Shown piece after piece: positions 6,601 to 16,015 of a stretch of 26,498 nucleotides of DNA. Source of the stretch: CAZMFZ01 sp964565665. Lineage in GTDB: Bacteria; Bacteroidota; Bacteroidia; Cytophagales; UBA9547. Each line of letters opens with the position of its first letter. The first letter of the stretch is position 1. A program made the position numbers and the translations under genes. The notes under the pieces were generated by a model. That model was not told the DNA's origin and did no database searches. It worked only from the letters and a program-made list of their open reading frames with translations. The DNA is taken from the NCBI GenBank assembly GCA_964565665.1, contig CAZMFZ010000040.1:1-26498 (forward strand), in the 5' to 3' direction.

Positions 6601-9600
6601 AACCGTAATTGCCAATTCCTCAAACCCAGTGTATCAAACCGTAGGTGAAAGGGGAGTGTGGACTACAACAGGTTTGGCAAGTATTGATCAGTTGGGAATT
6701 TATTCAGGCTCTGTAACAGGGTATATCAGCAATTTACAAGACGGAGTAAATGCATTCAGCTTTACTACTTCAAACGACAATAACCCGAGCTGTACAGATG
6801 TATCAAATGTGCAAATTACCAAACTCACCCAACCCACTATCACGGGCATTACCGATTTCTTGCTGGCTACGCTTGCCGGAGGAAATGCCACCATTGTACT
6901 TAACGGAAATGTGGCAAACAGTAGCGTTGGTGAAACAGCCCAATGGAATATAGTGACGGTTAGTGGTGCAGGCACGGGTATTTTGCCAAATGTATTTAGC
7001 CCAACTATCACCATTACAGGCTTGAAAGCTGGCTTAAATAAATTTTCGTGGGCAATCAACAATACCCTGAGCGGATGCATCAACAGCCTCAACAAAAGAG
7101 ACACTTTTAATGTGTATGTGCAAACCAAAGCTGTTGCTTCTACTTTATTAGGAATTGTATATGTGAACTCAAACCCTGGGGTGGGCTTGGCGAGATCAAT
7201 TACCCCAAATACCATAGTAAGTTCGGCAGGGGAAGTAGGAACTTGGAATTTGGTGTCATCCTTTGCTAGTACGATACCCAACTCCACAGTGGGTATCGGC
7301 AATGTTTTAAATCTGACCAATTTAAACCGCGGGGTGTATATCTACCATTGGACAATAGAAAATTCAAACTTTACTGGGTATTCAAACAGCAGTGAGGTTA
7401 CCATTACTGGCATTACCAAAGCAATTGCGGGAGATAACTTATGCATAAAAGATACACTTACAAATGCAGACTTTGAACTCGGCAATGCCCAGACTTTGGC
7501 TATTAGCCCCATTGATAATGAAGTTTTTAGCTGGACAAGCAACAATAGTCTGCTAGGAATTGGCTTCAATCCAAATCAAGCGCAGCCTTTAATGACTGTA
7601 ACAGGTTTGCCAATTGGCCGAACTTTCTTTACTTTCACCGTCACAAATACAGTTTCTGGAGTTTCCGACCAATCAACTATTCTCGTCACTAAAATTACAA
7701 ACCCTTATTTGGGCAATGATACTTTGGTGTGTGGCAATAATTATCAACTAAAACCATTAAAATATCCTAATACAAACCTGGGTGAAAGTTTTGCTTGGAC
7801 TAAATCAAGTGGAATTGCTTCCATAACAGGCTTTGGGCTTGAGCCGACTGTATTTCTAAATGGCATTAGCACATCTGGTTTCAACTATCGCATATTCAAC
7901 ACGATTACAATTATTAGTCAGCCAAGTTGCTTTTTTAGCGACAATATAAATGTGCGTAGTAACGCTCCTTCACCTGCCAAAATCACAACTATAAATAATG
8001 TGGTAGTTTGCTCTCCCGAAGTATTGTTGAATGCCACGGTTCCAGGTCAGGGTTTTGGGCAATGGTCGTTAATTTCAAGTATGGTAGGGCAAAATATTGT
8101 GAGTCCGCTTTTAGAAAGCACTTCTGTTACCGGGTTGGCACAAGGCAGAAATGTATTTCAATGGACGGTCACTACTTCTGGTTGCCCTCCTTCCTTTGAT
8201 GTTGTTACTATAGCCAACAATAAAATCACTATTCCAACCGTGGGTTCAGATATTTGCACCACAGTAGTTTGGGGCACAAATACTTTACTTTCATTCAGTG
8301 GAAATACACCTGCAATTGGAGAAATAGGTATATGGCGAGCATTGGTAGCACCAACTATAGCCGGCATTGTATTTCAACCCAATAGCAATACTCCAAATGT
8401 AACGGTAGGCGGCTTAGCATCAGGCTTTTATAGGTTTGGCTGGGCTATTACAGATGTGACAAGCACTTGCGGCCTCACAGCTACAATTTCTGGAACAATT
8501 GTGCCTTTGGCTTCTACTACAGGGCAGAATGCTTGCTTAACAATGCCATTAGGTTCCACGGAATTGTCAGCCACACTCACTTCGCCCAATATACTTAATG
8601 TAAGCAAGGGCGAAGTAGGTACATGGACAATCATTAGCAATCCGGGTTCGCCTTCGTTGGTCGTGAATAGCGTTACAGGCTTGGTAAGCGGATTGAGAAA
8701 AGGTGTACATGTGTTTGCCTACACCGTTTCTAATACTAATGCTTCTTCTTGCATTAATTCTAATTCCAAAAGCACCCCCGTTTCTGTAATTACCAAAGCC
8801 GATGCAGGAGCTGATACTTGTATTGCAGGAATGAATACCATTACAATTATTGGGAATAGGACTAATTTTATAAGTCCGGTAGCCGGTGGCGTTGGTACTT
8901 GGACGGGAACTGATATTTTTACAACGGGAGATTTAACTTCCGTGACAGGTATAGCTTCAAATCTTCAAGACGGATTAAATAAATTTTACTTCACCGTATT
9001 TAATACCAATCAACCCAGTTGCAAAAGCATAGATTCGATACTAGTAAACAAACATACTAAAGCATACGCTGGGCTAGATAGTTTTCAAATTGCACTTCCA
9101 CAAAATGGACCAACAACTTCTCTTCAATTGAATGCAAATTCATTATTTATGCCCAATGAATCAGCAAGTTGGATACCAATTGCCAGTCCGTCTGCTAGTT
9201 TTGTGCCGGCTACAAACGTTGCCAATGCTACTGTAAATGGAATGAGCATAGGCGTAAACAAATTACAATGGCAAATAAATAATACTGCCAATACATCAAA
9301 AACATGTGTTTCGCGCGATACTGTCGCAGTATTTGTACAAACCAAAGCTGATTTGGGCAATATTCAATATATATTCAAAAATGCTACACCAACCATTTCA
9401 GGTTTATCTACCATAATAAGTGCTTTAAACGCCCCAGTGCCTCCTGTAGGTGAATATGGGGTATGGGAATTGATAAGCACTAATGCCCCTCAAAATCCTA
9501 CGTCTGTAGTAGGAGTAGGGGCGAACCAAAAAGATATTTCTCTGGGCAATTTGAGAAGGGGTGTTTCTGCTTTCAGCTGGACAATTTACAATAGCAATTT

Positions 9601-12529
9601 CCCAAGTGGCAAATTCAATAGCGATACAGTGCTGGTTACGGTAATGACAAAAGCCCTTGCCGGACCCGATTCGTGCATAAAAGACGGAGTGTTTAATCTA
9701 AACTTGGGCAGTTTTCCCACCGTGCCTATTAGAACGGCCTCAAACGAACGATTTAGTTGGGCAAGCAGCAATTCAAGCGTAGTTGGTCTTAGCTACGATG
9801 GGAACTCGAATATTCCGGAGGTAACAGTCTCAAATCTGCCCAAAGGCATTACCTATTTATATTTTACTATTACCAATACTGGCTCTGGCGCTTTCGATAG
9901 CGACACTGTAAAAATAACAAAGGTGAGTACGCCATTATTTATAGATAAAAATATCTCCCAATGTGATACTTTATATCCGTTAAAGAATCAAACTGTTGCT
10001 GATTTTAGCATTGGTGAAGTATATACTTGGAAGAAACTAAACGGCAAATCTAAATTTGATGATATATCATTGCCAGAACCCACCGTATCGCCACTAGATA
10101 CAGGAAACAATAAATTTAGCTTTGCCATTTATAACCAAAATAGTGGCACAGAATGTACCTTGATTGATACCATTAATATCAGAAATGACCAGCCCTATTT
10201 TGTTACAATCACTGGACTTGACATATCTACTTTTAGAATCAATCAATTAAGAGGAAACAATCCCAAATTACAATTTCCATCGGCAACATCGGAATGGAGC
10301 TTGGTAACCCAGCCAGGAGCAAATGTTATCAATAATATACAATTGCTCAATCAAAATACACCTATTTTAAATGTTTTAAATATGGTGTCTACAGGTGATT
10401 ATGAGTTTCAATATTTAATCAGAAATGCTTTTTGTATCTTGAGAACCAACTTTGTAATATTCCGAGATAACAGAATTGACGCAAATCAAGGAATAGGAGG
10501 GGATATTTGCGGAGATACATTTGTACTAAATGCAGATACATTAGGTGAAGGAGAAACAGGAATTTGGACAGATCCTGGGGGAGCGGGTATAATCTCTGAT
10601 GTTACCAATCCTAGAGCCACAATAACTGGAATTGCCCAAACTAAGGATGGAAATCCTGAAAATGAGTTTCAATGGCAGAGATTTAAAGGCGAGGCTAAAA
10701 GTTCTGTAGCTTCAATTTTCGTTCGCTCTTTCTTAAACCCTTCTAAAGCCAATTTGGGCAGAGACCTTTCCTTCTGCGAAACCTTTATTGTTACACTTAC
10801 CAATTTCCAAACTGTACCCGGCATTATAGGCAACCCAACTTGGAAAATTACAGAAGGTATAGGCACATTTAGTGGCTTAAATACCACTACAGGAAGTGTG
10901 CTCCTTAGCAATATTGGCTACAAATCAAATACTGTGGTGTTGGAAATTTTGAATGGATCTGCTTGCCCAGTTTCAAAAGATACGCTTATTGTAACTAGAG
11001 ATGAAATGCCAGAGCTTCCAGATTTGGGGCTTGGTAGTGGTATTTGCACCGATACTTTCCTACTCGAAGCACCCATTCCAAATATAGGTATAGGAATGTG
11101 GTCGCAAATTAATACGACTACTTCTACTTTTGCTACTCCTCAGAATAATATCACAAAAGTGTACGATGTTATTCCAGGTGTTAAAAATTATAAGTGGGAG
11201 GTGGTAAATGGCCAGTGTACGGTAGAATCTTTTATTTCAAATAATATTGGTGTGAAACCAACCAAAGCCATCATTTTTGCCAACGATACTGCTATATGTG
11301 ATACAGCTACCATTCGCTTCCGTGCCTCTACCCCAGTAGTAGGTACTGCTTCTTGGCAGGCACTCAATTCCGGAAATACCATCACAGCCAACACCACTCT
11401 TTTTACAGATTATTCATTGGGGCTCGTTAAAAATTTTGGTGAAAACAAATTTCTATATACTATTAAAGTTACTAGCGATATTGTGAAATGCAGCTCAACT
11501 GATTCCATCACTATTAATGCAGCTCAACCGCCTACTATGGCGAAGTTAAATACTTCCGACACCCTAGTTTGCTACAATGAAATACTTTTGAATGGAAATA
11601 TTCCAATTGTAGGCCAATCGCAATGGCTTATACCCGCCAATTTGAATGCTACAATCATTGGCAACTCACTCTATACCAATAGCTTACAGCCTGGCATTTC
11701 AGCATTGAGTTACAATATCTCCGTTCCAGGTTGTCCTGTTTCATCAGCCAATATCACAGTATCTAATGTTGGGTTTACTAAAGCAGAAGCAGGAACTGAT
11801 ACTACCGTTTGCGGTGAAAACTTCCAGTTGGGTGCTATTCAGCCTGTGATTGGCTCAGGTTTTTGGAGCAAACTCACGGGAACGGCCACATTTGTAGACA
11901 ATACCCAAAGCAATACCTTCGTAAATGGATTGCAAAAAGGTGAAAATAAATTGATTTGGACTAAGTTCACCGATGTTTGCCCCACTACTTCCGACACATT
12001 AATTGTACGCAACAATAAGGTAGATCCTATCAATGCCTTTGGTGAAATTACAGTTTTCACACCTAGTTATAATCTCACGGCTATAAAGCCCGAAAGCGGT
12101 ATTGGCAAATGGTGGGTATTGAAAGGCAATTCGGTGCTTTCAGATCCGGAAAATCCTACAAGCTCACTCGACAATATTAGCATTGGTGAGAACATAGTGC
12201 GGTGGACAGTAAAAAATGCAGGCTGCGACAGTGCCTTTGCCGACCAAAAAATTATTCTTTCAGACCTTAAAATCCCCATTGGCTTTTCACCAAATAAAGA
12301 CGGAGTTAATGAAAAATTTGAAATAGTGGGTATAGATTCCTATCCCAATTCCTCACTGGAGGTTTTCAATCGCTGGGGAAAAGTGGTATATAAAGCGAGT
12401 AATTATAAAAACAATTGGGAGGGTACAAATACGGAAAATGAGCCTTTACTCGAAGATTCCTATTTTTACATCATTAAAGTAAACGAAGATAAAAAACCAA
12501 TTACAGGTTTTGTTCAAATAAAGAGATAG
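3674..12529 (+). CDS. Giant secreted repeat protein with CHU_C gliding-motility-type T9SS C-terminal domain
   Basis: 2951 residues. A signal peptide fits residues 1-28 (KIRYFLCSIFVLLSLVSSAS, then AG). The start must be non-ATG: the frame is open from 3602, has no ATG before residue 70, and TTG at 3674 gives the best signal. By eye, residues 30-2866 tile into about 32 repeats of 80-100 residues. Each repeat has a Cys early on, GxGxWT-like and VTGLxxGxNxxxWTVT motifs, a second Cys (often PGCP) and a final strand such as VTITNN; this resembles PKD/Ig-like domains with an internal disulphide. Residues 2867-2951 (IPIGFSPNKDGVNEKFEIVG, FNRWGKVVY) are the CHU_C/type B domain that directs T9SS secretion. 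It is likely a cell-surface adhesin or filament. The two genes behind it supply its probable secretion partner and an anchor. Confidence 0.93.
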   Translation: MIITSTYKIRYFLCSIFVLLSLVSSASAGANFTVCGTSAQLSADPLNADEIGIWTTITGSGTFSNSSSPMSSVTGLLQGNNTLRWTVTNTVTSSVVGSNVIVRNNSPSISVITGASRRNSCVINPSFSLTGSLPINGIGTWTVVSGMASFSAPNFRITNLSGLNQGSNIVAWVIRNGECLSTSTVNAYFNKPASAGIYQEVCGTTATLSASDNGVAVSYNWYDPSFNLSFDDDADPNTNVSGLIPGPNVFQWNTIDGNSCVTQITITSNIVTPSNAGSNQTLCSNATTLIGNAASLGTGQWNFLTSASGFSFANQSLAGTSLTNIPEGSSILEWKISKGICESATTVAITNNAPTPSSIAGGNQDVCLDNTTIAGNAPTQGVGRWTKVLGAGVVVFPNSPVTSITGLLAGSVSSYMWTVSFPGCPSSNATVTVSRQSPEIAKVQTNYLSFCGSNFATVVGVNTASGVWAITAGPGSIVGANSNKTAIIDLGSDGRTKLSWTLNILGCSTTTDTVTIDHSAVSLATVTGSRNFEICTDTLFLTGVYPVKGIGSWSFLAGGGLLTDVNLHSTLGKNLNAGINRLRWTVINDFCSSFVNVTITNNKPALALAVPDNKIVCSNSDVLFATSVAGPNVGVWTTLAGSGTIGSAGAANNKIVSNLGLGANTFLWTVTLGSCTSKDTLTLTNNTPIGTFAGNNQIVCTNITTLTGSALVQGVGFWSNSSTGTGVFLESTNPKTTVTGLASGPNVLLWTVTTPGCPATISPVRISNNQVTVPVASVANDCFEVNTATSAIIYLNANQPLNTITGEFGIWRTITSPGITNIATPTLASTTATGIGGSGFYRFGWRITAPGCSLEATTQAVVLSKAITGTDLCLKINAGVPDVTSVLSRITNPKPSQGEYAVWSYVSTSFTPNISNLTLNATTGGVSGLEKGVHTFQYLVGNTNNLSCQSTATILGTVLTKANAGTNLCFTDINTATVIANSSNPVYQTVGERGVWTTTGLASIDQLGIYSGSVTGYISNLQDGVNAFSFTTSNDNNPSCTDVSNVQITKLTQPTITGITDFLLATLAGGNATIVLNGNVANSSVGETAQWNIVTVSGAGTGILPNVFSPTITITGLKAGLNKFSWAINNTLSGCINSLNKRDTFNVYVQTKAVASTLLGIVYVNSNPGVGLARSITPNTIVSSAGEVGTWNLVSSFASTIPNSTVGIGNVLNLTNLNRGVYIYHWTIENSNFTGYSNSSEVTITGITKAIAGDNLCIKDTLTNADFELGNAQTLAISPIDNEVFSWTSNNSLLGIGFNPNQAQPLMTVTGLPIGRTFFTFTVTNTVSGVSDQSTILVTKITNPYLGNDTLVCGNNYQLKPLKYPNTNLGESFAWTKSSGIASITGFGLEPTVFLNGISTSGFNYRIFNTITIISQPSCFFSDNINVRSNAPSPAKITTINNVVVCSPEVLLNATVPGQGFGQWSLISSMVGQNIVSPLLESTSVTGLAQGRNVFQWTVTTSGCPPSFDVVTIANNKITIPTVGSDICTTVVWGTNTLLSFSGNTPAIGEIGIWRALVAPTIAGIVFQPNSNTPNVTVGGLASGFYRFGWAITDVTSTCGLTATISGTIVPLASTTGQNACLTMPLGSTELSATLTSPNILNVSKGEVGTWTIISNPGSPSLVVNSVTGLVSGLRKGVHVFAYTVSNTNASSCINSNSKSTPVSVITKADAGADTCIAGMNTITIIGNRTNFISPVAGGVGTWTGTDIFTTGDLTSVTGIASNLQDGLNKFYFTVFNTNQPSCKSIDSILVNKHTKAYAGLDSFQIALPQNGPTTSLQLNANSLFMPNESASWIPIASPSASFVPATNVANATVNGMSIGVNKLQWQINNTANTSKTCVSRDTVAVFVQTKADLGNIQYIFKNATPTISGLSTIISALNAPVPPVGEYGVWELISTNAPQNPTSVVGVGANQKDISLGNLRRGVSAFSWTIYNSNFPSGKFNSDTVLVTVMTKALAGPDSCIKDGVFNLNLGSFPTVPIRTASNERFSWASSNSSVVGLSYDGNSNIPEVTVSNLPKGITYLYFTITNTGSGAFDSDTVKITKVSTPLFIDKNISQCDTLYPLKNQTVADFSIGEVYTWKKLNGKSKFDDISLPEPTVSPLDTGNNKFSFAIYNQNSGTECTLIDTINIRNDQPYFVTITGLDISTFRINQLRGNNPKLQFPSATSEWSLVTQPGANVINNIQLLNQNTPILNVLNMVSTGDYEFQYLIRNAFCILRTNFVIFRDNRIDANQGIGGDICGDTFVLNADTLGEGETGIWTDPGGAGIISDVTNPRATITGIAQTKDGNPENEFQWQRFKGEAKSSVASIFVRSFLNPSKANLGRDLSFCETFIVTLTNFQTVPGIIGNPTWKITEGIGTFSGLNTTTGSVLLSNIGYKSNTVVLEILNGSACPVSKDTLIVTRDEMPELPDLGLGSGICTDTFLLEAPIPNIGIGMWSQINTTTSTFATPQNNITKVYDVIPGVKNYKWEVVNGQCTVESFISNNIGVKPTKAIIFANDTAICDTATIRFRASTPVVGTASWQALNSGNTITANTTLFTDYSLGLVKNFGENKFLYTIKVTSDIVKCSSTDSITINAAQPPTMAKLNTSDTLVCYNEILLNGNIPIVGQSQWLIPANLNATIIGNSLYTNSLQPGISALSYNISVPGCPVSSANITVSNVGFTKAEAGTDTTVCGENFQLGAIQPVIGSGFWSKLTGTATFVDNTQSNTFVNGLQKGENKLIWTKFTDVCPTTSDTLIVRNNKVDPINAFGEITVFTPSYNLTAIKPESGIGKWWVLKGNSVLSDPENPTSSLDNISIGENIVRWTVKNAGCDSAFADQKIILSDLKIPIGFSPNKDGVNEKFEIVGIDSYPNSSLEVFNRWGKVVYKASNYKNNWEGTNTENEPLLEDSYFYIIKVNEDKKPITGFVQIKR
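5738..10195 (+). repeat. Tandem duplication of an eight-domain block inside the giant protein
   Basis: Block A (5738-7969, residues 689-1432, 744 aa) and block B (7970-10195, residues 1433-2174, 742 aa) match domain by domain. Paired signatures in the same order: TVTTPGCP / TVTTSGCP; GFYRFGWRIT / GFYRFGWAIT; GVHTFQYLVGNTN / GVHVFAYTVSNTN; SNLQDGVNAFSF / SNLQDGLNKFYF; VYVQTKA / VFVQTKA; WTIENSNF / WTIYNSNF; NLCIKD / SCIKD. Divergence is high, so the duplication is old. Confidence 0.8.
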
Positions 12530-12530
12530 C

Positions 12531-13427
12531 ATGAGATTTTTAATACTTTTCACCTCCATTATTTTTGTTGGCATATTTCAAATACATGCACAACAAAGAT
12601 CTTTGGTTTCAAATTATTTACAGAATGGCATGGTTATAAACCCTGCCTATACTGGTTCTGCTGGGGCTTTGAGCCTCTCGCTGAGTTCTCGATTGCAATG
12701 GCAGGGGGTGGAAAATGCACCTCTCACCAATGTATTGGCTGCTCACACTCCTTTGCCCATTCGGTTTATTTCTTCAGGGCTAATAGTAGGCTATGATAAA
12801 TTTGGCGGAAACACCACTACCGATATTTTCAATACTTATTCTTTTAGGGTACGAATCAAAAAATATAGTGTTTCTCTTGGCGGTCTTATTGGCTTTTCAT
12901 CAATCAATACTGTTTCGCTTGAAAATGACGATGCTTTCAATAATTTACAAGAATTTGTGCCTAAAACGGGGTTTGGGATTCATGTAGAACACCAAAAATT
13001 TTATGTAGGAGTTTCTTTACCCTCCATTGCTATTGCATCAAATAAACAAAGCTTGGTAGCTAATGATGTTTTTTACAATCAACAATATTATTATGGAGGC
13101 TACAATTGGGAAATTAGTGATCAATTTGTATTAAAGCCATCAGTATACATTCGCCATTTAAAAGGCTTTGGTTTGCAACCAGATATCAACGTGATGGCCA
13201 CTGCATTTAATAGATTTACTGGAGGTATTTCATACCGACCTACGTATGCAGTTATCGCTTTGGTAAACCTGAAAATTAATCCACAATTATATGTAGGCTA
13301 CTCTTACGACTATCTATTGCCCGGTATATCAACTCTTTCTACAGTATCAAAAGGCAGCCACGAAATATTTGTCAGATATGATTTTATGTATTTGATAAAT
13401 GATATTAACATGAAAAAATTCAAGTAA
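12531..13427 (+). CDS. PorP/SprF-family type IX secretion outer-membrane protein
   Basis: 298 residues. A signal peptide at 1-20 ends in IHA before QQRSL. The next residues, YLQNGMVINPAYTGSAGALS, are the typical PorP/SprF opening (NPAYxGS), followed by alternating amphipathic strands and LQWQGVENAP. The end, YVGYSYDYLLPGISTLS then GSHEIFVRYDF, is also family-like. Members are outer-membrane beta-barrels; SprF is needed to secrete SprB-type substrates with type B C-terminal domains, and the gene usually follows its substrate. Here it begins one base after the giant protein's stop and ends 5 nt before the OmpA-family gene, so the three are almost surely co-transcribed. It is most likely the dedicated partner of the giant protein. 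Confidence 0.92.
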   Translation: MRFLILFTSIIFVGIFQIHAQQRSLVSNYLQNGMVINPAYTGSAGALSLSLSSRLQWQGVENAPLTNVLAAHTPLPIRFISSGLIVGYDKFGGNTTTDIFNTYSFRVRIKKYSVSLGGLIGFSSINTVSLENDDAFNNLQEFVPKTGFGIHVEHQKFYVGVSLPSIAIASNKQSLVANDVFYNQQYYYGGYNWEISDQFVLKPSVYIRHLKGFGLQPDINVMATAFNRFTGGISYRPTYAVIALVNLKINPQLYVGYSYDYLLPGISTLSTVSKGSHEIFVRYDFMYLINDINMKKFK

Positions 13428-13432
13428 AAAGC

Positions 13433-15877
13433 ATGATTTCCTCATTTCTCAAGCAACTCTTTTTGACTGTATGTTTGCTCAATGTGTTATCTTCTTCGGC
13501 ACAAAAAGCCCAGAAAGCCCAAAAAGCGAAAATAGATACAGTAAATTATAAGCTAAGTTTTTTAAATATCAATTCTGATAATGACGATTTCAGTCCTGCA
13601 TTTTATAAAGATGGCATACTCTTTTGTTCCAATAGAGATAGGCAAATTGGGGTAGTTTATAAATCGGAAAATACTGATAAACCCCTCATAGATTTATACT
13701 ATACATCTACTTCTACAGGCGAAAAATTCAAACGCCCCAAAGCATTTCACAAAGAGATAAACTCAGCTTTCAGTGAGGGCCCCGCCACATTCACACAAGA
13801 TTTTAGCAAAATGTATTTCACCCGCAATGATATAACTGATGGCGAATCGAAATTAAGTATTTATGTTTCTAGATTTGTAAATGGAGAATGGTCGGAAGCC
13901 CGATTGGTTACCTTTGGGCCTGATAAATATTCGTATGGCCATCCATCTGTGTCACCCACAGGCGATTATATCATTTTTGCTTCCAATATGCCAGGTGGCA
14001 TGGGTGGTACAGACCTGTATATTTCATATTTGAAAGAGGGCAAATGGAGCAAGCCTGCCAATATGGGTAAGCCCATTAATTCCAATAAAAACGAGATTAC
14101 ACCTTATGTTCACGAAAAAGGCGTAATGTATTTTGCGTCTGAAAGAGAAGGTGGGCAAGGTGGCTACGATATGTATTTAATTAATTACAATAACTTCGAA
14201 TGGATAGGGCTGAAAAATATGGGTTACCCAATCAATAGTTCATACAATGATTTTGGGTTAATAGTAAATGCCGATTTTAGTTTCGGCTATATGTCGTCAA
14301 ACCGGAGAAATGGAGGAGAAGACGATGATATTTACGCCTTTTCACAAGCCGAAAATTTGTTTAAAGATTGCGATACACTCAAAAAATCAGATTTGTGTAA
14401 AACATTTTTTGAAGAAGGCACTATTCCCACTCAAAATTCGCCCTTGGTGTATGAATGGGTGTTGGGAGATGGTACAAAAAAACGTGGCAATGAGGTGCGC
14501 CATTGCTACCAAAAACCTGGTAATTACACCATTCAGCTCAATGTAGTAGATTTGATTTCCGATCAAGTATTGCTCAACGAAGCATCGTTTGAATTGCAAA
14601 TTGATTCCATTCACACGCCATATATTAAATCGCTCGATACCGCTATTGTAGGCGTTCCTATTACTTTTGATGGCTCAAAATCGAGAATAAAGAACTTTCC
14701 TATAACTAAATATGCTTGGGATTACGGCAATGGGCAAACCTTTTATGGCGATAAATCAAACTTCGTTTACCATGCCGAAGGCTCCAACATCGTGCGAATG
14801 GATCTCACTTATTCCGATTCAATAAACACACTTAAAAATGTGTGCGTAATGAAAGAGATAACAGTGATAACACCTGAAACATTTGCCAAATTAAAGAGTG
14901 GTATCCGCAAAAAAGAGTACGACAATTCTGATTTGAAGAAAGTATATAACATAAAAGATTCTGAGGGAAACACCTATAAAATTCAAATTGCAACTTCTAA
15001 AAAACCGCTTGGCGACAAGATGAAAAAATTTGAAGGAGTTTTAAAGGTAGATGAATACTACGATAGAAATGTATATGCCTATACTGTTGGTAATTTCAAC
15101 AATGCCCTTGAAGCCTATCCTAAATTAAAAATGTTGCGGAAAATTGGGTTTAAAGAAGCAGTACTAATAGCTCAAAATGAAAATAAACTAATCTCAGGAA
15201 CCGATTCATCATTTTTCGTAGAGTTTGACGAGAATTTTGTACCTGTAAAAGTAGTGACTCAAAAAGGTAAAATTACAGATAAAGATTTTAATCCCTTAGA
15301 GGCAACAGTATCGCTTATCAATCTGGTTTCTAATGAAAATTTGGGCGTAACTAAGTGTAACAATCCTGTGGGCTATTATGAACTTGACTTCCCTGATGGT
15401 GAATTATATGCCTATTCTGTGTCTATGAAAGGGTTTTTTCCATTTTCCTCTAATCTTGATTTACGAAAAGAAAATACCCTTGCCAATGTTGAGCAAAATA
15501 TTGTGATGTACACCGCCAAGCAATTATCGGTAATTGATAAACCAATAAAGGTGTCGAATCTATTTTTTGAATCTGAAAAATTTGAAATTCAGCCAGAATC
15601 GTATCAGGAGCTCGACCGAATTGCAGAGTTTATGAAAGAAAACTCCAATGAAGAATTTGAAATATTGGGGCATACCGACAATATTGGAAATGCCCAACTC
15701 AATTTGCAGCTATCGCAGAAAAGAGCCGATGAGGTAACAAACTATTTGATAAAAAAAGGAGTAAGTGCTAATATTTTGTATTCCAAAGGTCTTGGAAATT
15801 CACAACCTGTTTCCGCAAATACCAAATTAATAGAATTGAACAGAAGGGTTGAAATAAAGTTGAAACCACATTATTGA
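13433..15877 (+). CDS. PD40/PKD/OmpA multidomain envelope protein (PorE/SprF-partner type)
   Basis: 814 residues. Signal peptide 1-23 (LSSSA before QKAQKAQKAK, itself a short Gln-Lys-Ala microrepeat). Residues 50-300 hold PD40 (WD40-like) propeller blades with SPAFYKDGILFCSNR, SPTGDYIIFASNMPGGMGG and YFASEREGGQGGYDMY. Two PKD-like domains follow near 339 (YEWVLGDGT) and 428 (AWDYGNGQTFYG). A possible SPOR-like segment starts near 513 (YKIQIATSKK), then a carboxypeptidase-regulatory-like domain near 607 (KGKITDKDFNPLEATVSLIN). The C-terminal OmpA domain at about 709-814 has GHTDNIG and LSQKRADEVTNYL, keeping the Asp and Arg that bind peptidoglycan. It probably ties the T9SS or the surface structure to the cell wall. 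Last gene of the three-gene operon. Confidence 0.9.
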   Translation: MISSFLKQLFLTVCLLNVLSSSAQKAQKAQKAKIDTVNYKLSFLNINSDNDDFSPAFYKDGILFCSNRDRQIGVVYKSENTDKPLIDLYYTSTSTGEKFKRPKAFHKEINSAFSEGPATFTQDFSKMYFTRNDITDGESKLSIYVSRFVNGEWSEARLVTFGPDKYSYGHPSVSPTGDYIIFASNMPGGMGGTDLYISYLKEGKWSKPANMGKPINSNKNEITPYVHEKGVMYFASEREGGQGGYDMYLINYNNFEWIGLKNMGYPINSSYNDFGLIVNADFSFGYMSSNRRNGGEDDDIYAFSQAENLFKDCDTLKKSDLCKTFFEEGTIPTQNSPLVYEWVLGDGTKKRGNEVRHCYQKPGNYTIQLNVVDLISDQVLLNEASFELQIDSIHTPYIKSLDTAIVGVPITFDGSKSRIKNFPITKYAWDYGNGQTFYGDKSNFVYHAEGSNIVRMDLTYSDSINTLKNVCVMKEITVITPETFAKLKSGIRKKEYDNSDLKKVYNIKDSEGNTYKIQIATSKKPLGDKMKKFEGVLKVDEYYDRNVYAYTVGNFNNALEAYPKLKMLRKIGFKEAVLIAQNENKLISGTDSSFFVEFDENFVPVKVVTQKGKITDKDFNPLEATVSLINLVSNENLGVTKCNNPVGYYELDFPDGELYAYSVSMKGFFPFSSNLDLRKENTLANVEQNIVMYTAKQLSVIDKPIKVSNLFFESEKFEIQPESYQELDRIAEFMKENSNEEFEILGHTDNIGNAQLNLQLSQKRADEVTNYLIKKGVSANILYSKGLGNSQPVSANTKLIELNRRVEIKLKPHY

Positions 15878-15952
15878 CCGCATTTTTGTAAATTATGACT
15901 GTTTGATAAAAATTCATTACTCATACTAGCAGTTTTTGGCAATTGAAAATAA

Positions 15953-15981
15953 TTGTTTATACTTTGAAATTGCTATTTTTA
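15953..15981 (+). promoter_or_regulatory. Candidate Bacteroidota promoter for the secreted 320-aa protein
   Basis: TTG at 15953-15955, an 18-nt spacer, then TATTTTTA at 15974-15981, close to the TTG-N19-TAnnTTTG consensus (last base A instead of G). It leaves about 30 nt of leader before the ATG at 16016, in the 138-nt gap after the T9SS operon. Confidence 0.42.
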
Positions 15982-16015
15982 CAACGGAAACCAATCCTAA
16001 TTGATATAATTTAGA

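Noticed and set aside
5738..10195. Block duplication as a recent DNA-level repeat or assembly artefact
   Set aside because: The two copies differ widely at the protein level and clearly also in nucleotide sequence, so they cannot be an assembly duplicate.
3691..12279. Many long open frames (up to about 200 codons) on the minus strand inside the giant gene
   Set aside because: They lie opposite a repetitive Thr/Val/Asn-rich gene, where the antisense frame has few stops. Their translations are low in complexity and have no start context or recognisable family.
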